Positions 7,224 through 15,803 of a stretch of DNA of 37,875 nucleotides are shown here, in pieces. Positions within the stretch are counted from its first letter, which is position 1; every line of letters starts with the position of its first letter. The notes under the pieces are model-generated. The model was not told the DNA's origin. It worked only from the letters and a program-made list of their open reading frames with translations, and ran no database searches. Source of the DNA: Candidatus Rokuibacteriota bacterium (lineage in GTDB: Bacteria > Methylomirabilota > Methylomirabilia > Rokubacteriales > CSP1-6); contig QHTD01000056.1 in NCBI GenBank assembly GCA_003220675.1, positions 1 through 37,875 on the forward strand, written 5' to 3'. A program made the position numbers and the translations under genes.

Positions 7224-7447
7224 TGGCCACGATCCTCCACCTGATCAAGAGCGCCGACGCCGCGCTCGCGCGCACGGTCATCGAGCAGCACGTCGGCGCC
7301 GGCGACCGCGTCACGGTCGCCCTCCTGCCCGGCGGCATCGCGCCCGCGCTGCCGCCCGGCGTGGCGATTCAGCACGTCGGAAGCGAGCTCTCCTACTCCC
7401 AGCTCCTCGACTTGATTTTCGAGTCCGACCGGGTGGTGACCTGGTAG
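7223..7447 (+). CDS. DsrH/TusB-like protein
   Basis: A 74-residue protein whose ATG overlaps the preceding TGA by one base (TGATG). It starts MATILHLIKSADAALA and ends LDLIFESDRVVTW; a short protein that starts with a strand such as LH-x(0,2)-L and ends in a Trp is typical of DsrH/TusB. It has no cysteine, so the sulfur-carrying Cys known in some DsrH proteins is absent. With the two genes before it, it completes a DsrEFH-like set. It converges on iscX across a large inverted repeat. Confidence 0.7.
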   Translation: MATILHLIKSADAALARTVIEQHVGAGDRVTVALLPGGIAPALPPGVAIQHVGSELSYSQLLDLIFESDRVVTW

Positions 7448-7470
7448 GCGCGCGGTGCCGAGACCGACGG

Positions 7471-7591
7471 GGGCGGGAGCGGGGACCGCTCCGAGAGCCG
7501 TAGCTTCTGGGGGTCGCCAGAACCGCGGTGCACTGAGCAGGCCTCGCGTGTTGCGGCTAGCGTGCTCGAGGAGGGGCCCCCGCTCCCGCCC
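7471..7591. terminator. Long inverted repeat between convergent genes, probable bidirectional terminator
   Basis: Perfect 14-bp arms, GGGCGGGAGCGGGG at 7471-7484 and its reverse complement at 7578-7591, enclose about 93 bp. A second hairpin, TTCTGG-N6-CCAGAA (7505-7522), lies inside. The structure fills most of the 152-bp gap between the DsrH-like gene and iscX, which point at each other. There is no clear T-run on either side, so simple intrinsic termination is not assured; it may instead block read-through by bulk or encode a structured RNA. Confidence 0.45.
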
Positions 7592-7599
7592 TGTGCCGC

Positions 7600-7806
7600 T
7601 CATCGGTCCCGGTGCTCGTCGAGCCAGGCCATCTGGATCGCCTCCAGGAGGCCCTCGTTCGACGCCTTCGGGTCGTCCGAGAAACCGGGCAGCTCCGTCA
7701 CCTGGCGGTGCAGGTCGGTGAACCGCACCGTGAGCGGGTCCGTGTCCGGATAACGCTCGCTCAGGGCGATCGCGATCTCCTCGGCATCCTTCCAGGTCAA
7801 GCCCAT
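7600..7806 (-). CDS. iscX: Fe-S assembly protein IscX
   Basis: A 68-residue acidic protein with the IscX signature: GLTWKDAEEIAIAL, YPDTDP, VRFTDLH, FSDDPKASNE and a C-terminal MAWLDE. IscX (YfhJ) binds IscS and iron and modulates the rate of cluster assembly. It is the last gene of the isc operon, where it also sits in E. coli. Since the IscS here looks inactive as a desulfurase, the survival of IscX suggests the IscS-IscX interface still matters. Confidence 0.93.
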   Translation of the reverse strand: MGLTWKDAEEIAIALSERYPDTDPLTVRFTDLHRQVTELPGFSDDPKASNEGLLEAIQMAWLDEHRDR

Positions 7807-7825
7807 GCGCGTCCTCCCCGCCGGT

Positions 7826-8175
7826 TCACTCGGGAGCCTTGTGGCCGCCGCGTCCGGACGGCGGGATCTCGACCACGACGTCGCCGCCGACGACGGCCTG
7901 GCAGCCCAGCCGCGAATGGAGCGTCAGCCCCTCGGCGGTGTCCAGCCGGTCCTCCTCGTCCTCCTCCATCTTGGAGAGGTTCTCCGCCGCCGACCGGACG
8001 ATCACGTGGCAAGTCGTGCAGGCGCACTTGCCGCCGCAGTTGTGCTGCAGATCGATGTTGTTCCCCAGCGCGATGTCCAAGATCGAGCCGGGCAGGCCGT
8101 CCTCCTGCAGCGGGAACTTGGCCGGGTCCACCTCCACGGTGACGTTCAAAGGTAGGAACGTGACCTTGTACGTGG

Positions 8176-8179
<4 letters not shown>
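7826..8179 (-). CDS. fdx: ISC-type [2Fe-2S] ferredoxin
   Basis: A 117-residue adrenodoxin-type ferredoxin. The cluster cysteines are in NCGGKCACTTCH (C-x5-C-x2-C) and RLGCQAVVGG. It supplies electrons for reductive cluster formation or persulfide reduction on IscU. The GTG start overlaps the hscA stop as GTGA. The C-terminal tail SGRGGHKAPE extends past the usual end and has no evident role. Position between hscA and iscX matches the E. coli operon. Confidence 0.94.
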
Positions 8180-9988
<1,809 letters not shown>

Positions 9989-10011
<23 letters not shown>

Positions 10012-10579
10012 AGCCTTCCTGGCTCTCCCCGAGGGCGTCGTTCAGGTCGTCGATCACCGTGCGGAGGTACGCGCGGATCGCCAGCGCCTCCTTCATGGCA
10101 GCGAGCACGCGCTGCCGCTCCGCCGGCTGGGAGGCGTCCCACCCCTGACTGAGAGGCCCGACGAGCCGGGTCTCCTCGTCCCCCAACCGCGCCATCAGGC
10201 GGTCACGCTGGACGACGAGCGCGGCGCGGCCGGCCTCGTCGAGGCCGCCCGCCTTGGCCTCCGCGAGCGCCTCCTGGATCTCGAACATCTCCTCTAGCAG
10301 CTCGGGCGGGGCCTTGGGCTTGACCGTGGCGCCCTCCTTCGTGTCGCGGCCCTCCTCGAGGCGCACGAGGTACTCGATGCGCGCGATCGGGTCCCGGAGG
10401 GTTCGGTAGGCAGCGTTCAGCCCCGCCGACGCCTCGAGCGCCCGCACCTGCTCCTCGGGCGGCGCCGCCTGGTGGAAGTCCGGGTGGTACCGCCGCGACA
10501 GCTCGTAGAACTTCCGCTGCAACTCCGCCGTATCGACGGCGAGCCGCCGCGGAAGTCCGAAGACCTCGAAGTGGTCCAT
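9989..10579 (-). CDS. hscB: Fe-S co-chaperone HscB (J-domain protein)
   Basis: A 196-residue J-protein: DHFEVFGLPRRLAVD, then helix II and the HPD motif in RRYHPDFHQ, then the typical HscB sequence NAAYRTLRDPIARIEYLV, and a C-terminal helical domain that contacts IscU. It delivers IscU to HscA and stimulates its ATPase. It lies first after an apparent terminator within the operon, so its expression may be uncoupled from iscRSUA. Confidence 0.95.
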
Positions 10580-10607
10580 TCGCTCACGCCCTCCCGCTCA
10601 CGCCGTC

Positions 10608-10642
10608 AAAATAAGAACGGGCCCTCTGCCGGGCCCGTTCTT
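10608..10642 (-). terminator. Rho-independent terminator between iscA and hscB
   Basis: A perfect 12-bp stem, AAGAACGGGCCC / GGGCCCGTTCTT, with a 6-nt loop. On the minus strand it is followed by ATTTTGACG. Direction and T-run fit termination of transcripts leaving iscA. It splits the isc operon into iscRSUA and hscBA-fdx-iscX. Confidence 0.75.
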
Positions 10643-10661
10643 GGTGGTTCGACTGACCCGG

Positions 10662-10991
10662 CTACGCCGAGAACGACGTGCCGCATCCACAACTCGACTT
10701 CGCGCTGGGATTCAGGAACGTGAACCCCCCTGTCAGCCCCTGCTGCACATAGTCGAGCGTCGTGCCGTTGAGGTACAGGTAGCTCTTCTTGTCCACAACG
10801 ACCCTGATGCCGTCGATCTCGAACTCTTTGTCGTGCGTCCCGATCTCGCTGTCGAACTCCAGCGAATACGAGAGTCCCGAGCACCCCCCGCCCTTCACGC
10901 CCATCCTCAGGAAGACGTTCTCCGGCAGGTTCTGGGCTCGCTTGAGCTCTCTGACCTGCTTGGCCGCCGCCTCGGTCAACTCGACCGCCAT
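10662..10991 (-). CDS. iscA: A-type Fe-S carrier protein IscA
   Basis: A 109-residue A-type carrier with the three conserved cysteines, one in GGGCSGLSY (C37) and two in SSCGCGTSF near the C-terminus. These proteins bind a cluster or iron between subunits and pass it to targets, particularly [4Fe-4S] enzymes. Operon position, between iscU and hscB, supports IscA rather than ErpA, though the two cannot be told apart with certainty from sequence alone. Confidence 0.94.
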   Translation of the reverse strand: MAVELTEAAAKQVRELKRAQNLPENVFLRMGVKGGGCSGLSYSLEFDSEIGTHDKEFEIDGIRVVVDKKSYLYLNGTTLDYVQQGLTGGFTFLNPSAKSSCGCGTSFSA

Positions 10992-11013
10992 AAAGCGCTC
11001 CCCTCCTCGATCG

Positions 11014-11427
11014 TCACGTGGTGGACGCCGCGGCGGCGCCCGCCTTCAGCCACTTCTCTTTGCAGTCCGCCAGCGCCGCCTTGATCGCGTCCTCGGCGAG
11101 CACCGAGCAGTGGATCTTGACGGGCGGCAGCTTCAGCTCATTCACGATGTCGGTGTTCTTGATCTTGGCCGCCTCATCGACCGTCTTGCCCTTCAGCCAC
11201 TCGGTGGCCAGGCTCGACGACGCGATCGCGCTGCCACACCCGAACGTCTTGAACTTCGCGTCCTCGATGACTCCGGTCTGGAGGTCCACCTTGATCTGCA
11301 GCTTCATCACGTCGCCGCACTCGGGCGCGCCGACGAGGCCCGTGCCCACGCCCGGCGTGTCCTTCGGGAAGGACCCGACGTTGCGTGGGTTGTTGTAGTG
11401 ATCGACGACCTTCTCGCTGTACGCCAT
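11014..11427 (-). CDS. iscU: Fe-S cluster scaffold IscU
   Basis: A 137-residue scaffold starting MAYSEKVVDHYNNPRN at an ATG at 11427; the longer track ORF in this frame is an upstream artefact. All ligands are present: C37 and D39 in ECGD, C64 in FGCGSAIASSS and C107 in IHCSVLAEDAI. The HscA recognition motif LPPVK is at 100-104. The C-terminus is extended by an Ala-rich tail (AGAAAASTT). The complete scaffold contrasts with the degenerate desulfurase encoded just upstream of it. Confidence 0.96.
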   Translation of the reverse strand: MAYSEKVVDHYNNPRNVGSFPKDTPGVGTGLVGAPECGDVMKLQIKVDLQTGVIEDAKFKTFGCGSAIASSSLATEWLKGKTVDEAAKIKNTDIVNELKLPPVKIHCSVLAEDAIKAALADCKEKWLKAGAAAASTT

Positions 11428-11441
11428 GATCCGATCCCCCC

Positions 11442-12668
11442 TTACTCGGCCTTCCACCGGATGGACTTCAGGTCCACGCCTTCTTTCGCCAGCTCGTAGA
11501 GCGGCGACATCTCCCGGAGCCGCTTCACCACCTGGATCGTCCGCCCGGCCACGAACTCCACCTCCTCCTCGGTGTTGAACCGGTGGAGGCTGAACCGGAT
11601 CGACGAGTGGGCGAGCTCCGAGCTCGCGCCGAGCGCCGCGATCACGTACGAGGGCTCGAGGGTGGCCGACGTGCACGCCGAGCCCGACGACAGCGCGGTC
11701 TCCTTGTTGAGCCCCATCAGGACCGACTCGCCCTCCACATAGGCGAAGGAGATGTTCAGGTTGTGCGGCAACCGCCGCTCGGGATCGCCGTTGAGGTACG
11801 CCTCGTCGACGCTTCCGAGAATCGAATCCTGTAGATGGTCGCGGAGCTTCCCCAGCCGCGCGCTCTCCGCCGGCATGACCTCCTCGCAGATCTCCGCCGC
11901 CCGCCCGAAGCCCACGATGAGCGGCACCGGCAGGGTCCCCGAGCGCATGCCGCGCTCGTGCCCGCCACCGTCGATCATGGGCGCGAGCCGCACGCGCGGC
12001 CCCTTGCGCCGCACGTAGAGCGCGCCCACACCCTTGGGGCCGTAGATCAGATGCGCCGTGCACGAGAGGAGGTCGATGCCCATTGTCTCCGCGTTCACAG
12101 GGATCTTGCCGACCGCCTGGGTGGCGTCCGTGTGGAAGATGATCCCCTTCTCTTTCGCGAGCTTCCCGATCGCGGCGATGTCCTGGATCGTGCCGATCTC
12201 GTTGTTCGCGAACATGACCGAGATGAGGATCGTCTTGTCCGTGATCGCCTTCTTCACGTCGTCCACGTCCACGAGGCCGTTCGGCTGCACCGGGACGGAC
12301 GTCACCTCGCACCCCTGCCGCTCGAGCCGCTTGCAGGTGTCGAGCCCCGCGCGCTGCTCGATCGCCGTCGTGACGATGTGGTGACCCTTCTCGCGGTACA
12401 TCTCGGCGACGCCTTTCAGCGCCAGGTTGATCGCCTCGGTGCCACCCGAGGTGAACACGACCTCCTTGGGGTCGCGCGCGCCGATGAGGCGCGCGATCTT
12501 CGCCCGCGCGGCGTCGACGGCGCCCTCGGCCTCCCACCCGAAGGGATGGTTCCGGCTCGCGGGATGACCGAACCTCTCGGTGAAGTAGGGCAGCATCGCC
12601 TCGACGACTCGCGGGTCGCACGGTGTCGTCGACTGCGCATCCATGAAGATCGGGAACTTCACGGCCAT
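11442..12668 (-). CDS. iscS: IscS homologue lacking the PLP lysine and catalytic histidine
   Basis: A 408-residue protein (from MAVKFPIFMD, 12668) that aligns end to end with E. coli IscS: GHPASRNHPFGWEAE, FTSGGTEAINLA, ANNEIGT, GGGHERGMRSGTLPV, SSGSACTSATLEPSYV and the C-terminal KEGVDLKSIRW. The usual SGHKIYGPKG is here TAHLIYGPKG: Leu207 (CTG) replaces the PLP-binding Lys (AAG). The usual EHKAVLDTC is EQRAGLDTC, so Gln105 replaces the catalytic His. D181, Q184 and loop Cys332 remain. It should not form the internal aldimine needed for desulfuration, though it could still dock IscU and carry sulfur on Cys332. Archaeoglobus IscS also lacks this Lys and is a precedent for a structural IscS. 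The frame is clean, with no sign of decay. Confidence 0.93.
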   Translation of the reverse strand: MAVKFPIFMDAQSTTPCDPRVVEAMLPYFTERFGHPASRNHPFGWEAEGAVDAARAKIARLIGARDPKEVVFTSGGTEAINLALKGVAEMYREKGHHIVTTAIEQRAGLDTCKRLERQGCEVTSVPVQPNGLVDVDDVKKAITDKTILISVMFANNEIGTIQDIAAIGKLAKEKGIIFHTDATQAVGKIPVNAETMGIDLLSCTAHLIYGPKGVGALYVRRKGPRVRLAPMIDGGGHERGMRSGTLPVPLIVGFGRAAEICEEVMPAESARLGKLRDHLQDSILGSVDEAYLNGDPERRLPHNLNISFAYVEGESVLMGLNKETALSSGSACTSATLEPSYVIAALGASSELAHSSIRFSLHRFNTEEEVEFVAGRTIQVVKRLREMSPLYELAKEGVDLKSIRWKAE

Positions 12669-12688
12669 CGCCTCGGTCTCCTCTCCCC

Positions 12689-13120
12689 TCAGGCCCGGAT
12701 CGACAAGAGCTTCGGGACGTCGTCGTTCGTCAGCTCCGCCAGGCTCATCGTGTCCAGCATCTGGGTGATCGCCGCCTGGAGCTTCTGGACCGGCCGGCGC
12801 AGATTGCATCGCGGCTCTTGTGGACAACCGCCATGGTCCAGACAGCTCACAATGTTGATGGGCCCCTCCAGTGCCCGGATCACCTCGCCCACCGTGATCT
12901 CGCTCGGGTGGCGCGAGAGCACGTAGCCGCCCTTCGGGCCGTTATGGCTCGCGATCAGCCGCCGCTTCGCGAGACGCTGGAGGATCTTGGCGAGGAGCTC
13001 CGGCGGAATGCCAAACTCCTCGGCGATCCGTTTGGCGCTCACTGCACCGACGTCTTCCTGAACGGCGATATAATGAATCGCCATCAAGCCGTAGTCGGCG
13101 CGCTTGGTGAAACGGAGCAT
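12689..13120 (-). CDS. iscR: Rrf2-family Fe-S regulator IscR
   Basis: A 143-residue winged-helix regulator. MLRFTKRADYGLMAIHYIA is the Rrf2 N-terminal helix, and the recognition region is near residues 28-55. Three cysteines, C93, C99 and C105, keep the C-x5-C-x5-C spacing of the IscR cluster site. The His that completes the ligand set three residues after the last Cys in E. coli IscR is Arg108 here, so the fourth ligand must differ. As first gene of the operon it probably represses its own transcription when loaded with a cluster. Confidence 0.92.
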   Translation of the reverse strand: MLRFTKRADYGLMAIHYIAVQEDVGAVSAKRIAEEFGIPPELLAKILQRLAKRRLIASHNGPKGGYVLSRHPSEITVGEVIRALEGPINIVSCLDHGGCPQEPRCNLRRPVQKLQAAITQMLDTMSLAELTNDDVPKLLSIRA

Positions 13121-13159
13121 CTGCTTGACCCTCGCTTAACGGCGACTTTATCGGTCGGC

Positions 13160-13172
13160 GACTCTTTCAGTC
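13160..13172. promoter_or_regulatory. Short palindrome downstream of the iscR -10, possible operator
   Basis: GACT-N5-AGTC, just downstream of the predicted -10 of the iscR promoter and so around the transcription start. Position suits a repressor site for the Rrf2 protein encoded next to it, but the repeat is short and no known IscR consensus is matched with confidence. Confidence 0.3.
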
Positions 13173-13174
13173 GT

Positions 13175-13202
13175 ACTTTACATCAGCCAGGGGGTCTGTC
13201 AA
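13175..13202 (-). promoter_or_regulatory. Promoter of the isc operon
   Basis: On the minus strand, TTGACA (13197-13202), a 16-bp spacer and TAAAGT (13175-13180) with TG one base before the -10. The -35 is a perfect consensus. It lies 55 bp before the iscR ATG and its -35 ends 6 bp before the divergent dehydrogenase start, so the two genes share a compact control region. Confidence 0.65.
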
Positions 13203-13207
13203 GCGAA

Positions 13208-14476
13208 ATGGCCGAGATGACGGACACATCCGAGTTCGACTCCCACCTTTTCCGGACCGCCCTCGTCCAGCTCGACCGGGTAGCCGCCCGACTCAATCTG
13301 GACCCCAACATCCACGAGAGGCTCCGTCACCCCCGACGAGCGCTCGTGGTATCGGTCCCGGTCCGCATGGACAGCAAGGATATCAAGGTGTTCCGTGGGT
13401 ATCGCGTCCAGCACAGCACGGTGCTGGGGCCCACGAAGGGGGGCCTCCGGTATGACGCCGACGTCAACCTGGGCGAGGTAACAGCTCTGGCGATGCTCAT
13501 GAGCTGGAAGTGTGCCCTGGTCGGTCTACCGTACGGGGGCGCCAAGGGAGGCGTGCGGTGCAACCCGCGGGCAATGTCGGTGACCGAGCGGGAGCACCTC
13601 ACGCGACGCTATACCGCCGAGATCATGCTCGTGATCGGCCCCGATCACGACATCCCGGCGCCGGACCTCGGCACCGATGAGCAGACGATGGCGTGGATGA
13701 TGGACACCTACTCGATGACTCAGGGCAAGACCGTCCCGGGCATCGTCACCGGCAAGCCGCTCATCGTCGGCGGCTCCGCCGGGCGGCGGGAAGCCACGGG
13801 CCGCGGCATCGTCTACGCCCTCTACCAGGCGGCGCGCCACCTTCAACCGCTCCGCGGGCAGCGCGTCATCGTCCAGGGGTTCGGCAACGTCGGCAGCGTC
13901 GCGGCTCGCCTGCTCTGGCGCGAGGGCTGCGTGATCGTCGGGGTGAGCGACGTCAAGGGGGGAATCCTCAACCCGCACGGGATCGACATCCGCCAGCTCG
14001 AGGCTCACGTCGCCGAGACCGGTAGCGTCGTGGGATTCCCCGGCACCGAACCCGTCTCGAACGCTGAACTCCTCGAGCAGCCGTGCGACATTCTGCTGCC
14101 GGCCGCGACCGGCTCCCAGATCCACGCGGACAACGCCGACCGCATCAAGGCAACAATCGTCGTGGAGGGGGCGAACGGGCCGACGACGCCGGAGGCCGAC
14201 GTGATCCTGCGTGACCGCGGGGTGACCGTGATCCCCGACATCCTCGCCAACGCCGGCGGCGTCATCGTCTCGTACTTCGAGTGGGTCCAGGGTCTCCAGT
14301 ACTATTTCTGGCGCGAGAGCGAGATCACGACCCGGCTGCAAGAGATCATGACGCGGGCCTTCAATCGCGTCTGGGCGCTCGCCGCCAAGGAAGGCACCGA
14401 CCTCAGGACGGCCGCGCTCATGGAGGGCGTCCGCCGCGTCGCGGAAGGCTACCGGGTGCGGGGGTTCTACCCCTAG
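13208..14476 (+). CDS. Glu/Leu/Phe/Val-family amino acid dehydrogenase, probably glutamate dehydrogenase
   Basis: A 422-residue NAD(P)-dependent dehydrogenase of the GDH family. GPTKGGLRYDADVNLGEV and LPYGGAKGGV (catalytic Lys) lie in the N-terminal substrate domain. PAPDLGTDEQTMAWMMDTYS follows, and GFGNVGSVAARLL is the nucleotide-binding glycine motif. The C-terminus (PDILANAGGVIVSYFEWVQG) has the pattern usual for glutamate dehydrogenase. It would interconvert glutamate with 2-oxoglutarate and ammonia. The ATG at 13208 is used; another is three codons later and neither has a strong ribosome site. Its stop overlaps the convergent galT-like stop as CTAG. Confidence 0.93.
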   Translation: MAEMTDTSEFDSHLFRTALVQLDRVAARLNLDPNIHERLRHPRRALVVSVPVRMDSKDIKVFRGYRVQHSTVLGPTKGGLRYDADVNLGEVTALAMLMSWKCALVGLPYGGAKGGVRCNPRAMSVTEREHLTRRYTAEIMLVIGPDHDIPAPDLGTDEQTMAWMMDTYSMTQGKTVPGIVTGKPLIVGGSAGRREATGRGIVYALYQAARHLQPLRGQRVIVQGFGNVGSVAARLLWREGCVIVGVSDVKGGILNPHGIDIRQLEAHVAETGSVVGFPGTEPVSNAELLEQPCDILLPAATGSQIHADNADRIKATIVVEGANGPTTPEADVILRDRGVTVIPDILANAGGVIVSYFEWVQGLQYYFWRESEITTRLQEIMTRAFNRVWALAAKEGTDLRTAALMEGVRRVAEGYRVRGFYP

Positions 14477-15468
14477 CCGCCGGCGCGCGGCCAGGCGTCA
14501 CGGAGCCGGGCGGCGGAGACCTCAGGCGGCGTCTCGTTGACGAAGATCCCGCCGACCCGGTTGACGTGCTCTGGCTGGACGACGACCTCGAGGTGCCAGT
14601 GATAGTCATCGCGGATCGTCGCCCAGTCTCCCTGCAGGATGCGCGACCGGAGGTTCGGCGCCGTGTGGAGCACCATCTCGTAACCCGGATCGCCGAGGCC
14701 CGAGGCGAGCGTGCGGAAGTAGTCCGAGAGCAGGCGCGCGAGCTCGCGCGCGGTCTCCGCGGTCAGCCCCTCCTCGAACGAGCAACCGTGCTGGCGCGGG
14801 AGGACCCAGGTCTCGAGCGGGCCGCGCGGCGCGTACGGCACGAGCGCGGCGAAGGCCGGGGTGAGGCGCACGACGCGCTCCTCGGCGGCGATCTCCTGGC
14901 GGAGCATGTCGCAGTAAAGACAGCGCCGCTTGTACTGGTAGTACTCGCGCGCCTCGCGGAGCTCGCGGCGCATCTCATCGAAAACGATCGGGATCGCGCT
15001 CACGCGCGAGTACGGGTGATGCAGCGGCACGCCTGGCTTCTTGTGGTGCCGCGAGACGAGGATGTCGCGGATCTGACCGTCGCGCTTGAGATCCACGAGG
15101 CGGTCGCGGTACATCCACAGCACCGCCTCGAGCGCCTCGGGCGCCATCGTGGCGAGCGTGTCGTCGTGGCGGGGCGACTCGACGACGATCTCGGAGGCGC
15201 CGCGCGGCGTGAGCATGTCGAACATCCCTACGCCCTCGCGCACCAGCTCCCACTCGATGCGGAAATACGCGTCGCCCTCGGGCACGACGCGCACGGTCCA
15301 GCCCGGGCCGTTCGGCGGGGAGCCCTCCTTGCGGTACGCCGCGATCTCCGGCCCGGTGAGGTGCTCGGCGCCGGCACAGTAGGGGCAGTCGCCTTGGGAC
15401 AGTCCCTTGCCCTTGGGGCGGATCAGCACCCAGTGGCCCCGCATCGGGTCCTTCCTCAGCTCGTCCAC
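14473..15468 (-). CDS. GalT-like (galactose-1-phosphate uridylyltransferase family) protein with altered active site
   Basis: A 331-residue protein with the two-domain HIT architecture of GalT: CPYC (C28, C31) for metal, MLTPRGASEIVVESPRHD, a central CLYC pair, and HWHLEVV in the C-terminal half. GalT's active site is HPHxQ, with the second His as the nucleophile that becomes uridylylated. Here the segment is HPYSR (H151-R155), so the nucleophile is Tyr and the Gln is Arg. The normal transferase reaction is therefore doubtful; a phosphorylase-like or other nucleotide reaction is possible. No other sugar-nucleotide genes are nearby to suggest a pathway. Confidence 0.78.
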   Translation of the reverse strand: MDELRKDPMRGHWVLIRPKGKGLSQGDCPYCAGAEHLTGPEIAAYRKEGSPPNGPGWTVRVVPEGDAYFRIEWELVREGVGMFDMLTPRGASEIVVESPRHDDTLATMAPEALEAVLWMYRDRLVDLKRDGQIRDILVSRHHKKPGVPLHHPYSRVSAIPIVFDEMRRELREAREYYQYKRRCLYCDMLRQEIAAEERVVRLTPAFAALVPYAPRGPLETWVLPRQHGCSFEEGLTAETARELARLLSDYFRTLASGLGDPGYEMVLHTAPNLRSRILQGDWATIRDDYHWHLEVVVQPEHVNRVGGIFVNETPPEVSAARLRDAWPRAGG

Positions 15469-15560
15469 GCGATCCCCCGAAACGATATGGCGGATGGCGG
15501 CATCCCAAATATGATACCTATGGCCGTGCGGGGGCCCGCCAGATAAACGCGGAGGTCCGA

Positions 15561-15803
15561 ATGAGCGCTCACGCCGTCACCGTGTATTCGAGCCCCACCT
15601 GAGGGCCCTGCAAAGCGGCGAAAGAGTTTCTTTCGTCTCAGGGCGTGCCGTTCGAGGACGTCGACGTGATGGCGAACGCGGAAGCCCGCGAAGAACTGGT
15701 GAGGCTCACCGGGCGCATGGCCGTTCCCGTGATCGTCGTCGACGGTCAGGTCGTCGTCGGCTTCGATCGAGCGAAGCTCCAGGCGCTCCTGGCTATTCTT
15801 TGA
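15561..15803 (+). CDS. Selenocysteine-containing glutaredoxin-like protein (in-frame UGA)
   Basis: An 80-residue gene missed by the ORF track because of a TGA at codon 14 (15600-15602). It begins at ATG with GGAGG 5 bases upstream. The protein reads VTVYSSPT-U-GPCKAAKEFL, then GVPFEDVDV, VPVIVVDGQVVVGFD and a final LQALL helix: a complete small glutaredoxin/NrdH-like thioredoxin fold. The UGA falls exactly on the first residue of the CxxC redox site, giving UGPC. A strong stem-loop follows at SECIS distance, and the same window encodes a SelD that also uses UGA. Sec-containing glutaredoxins are known from some bacteria. The gene overlaps the convergent TPR gene by 11 bp. Its thiol partner is unknown. 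Confidence 0.88.
15605..15644 (+). promoter_or_regulatory. Putative bacterial SECIS element of the glutaredoxin
   Basis: Inner stem CGAAAGA-GTT-TCTTTCG (15619-15635) has 7 perfect pairs and a G in the first loop position. The loop starts 23 nt after the UGA, within the spacing used by bacterial SECIS elements. An outer stem, GCCCTG (15605-15610) with CAGGGC (15639-15644), encloses it. SelB would bind this hairpin to insert selenocysteine. Confidence 0.75.

Noticed and set aside
15600-15602. The glutaredoxin TGA as a nonsense mutation or a sequence error
   Set aside because: It falls precisely on the active-site Cys codon, the rest of the gene is intact, a SECIS-like hairpin is at the right distance, and a Sec-type selD is present. 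A pseudogene remains possible but less likely.
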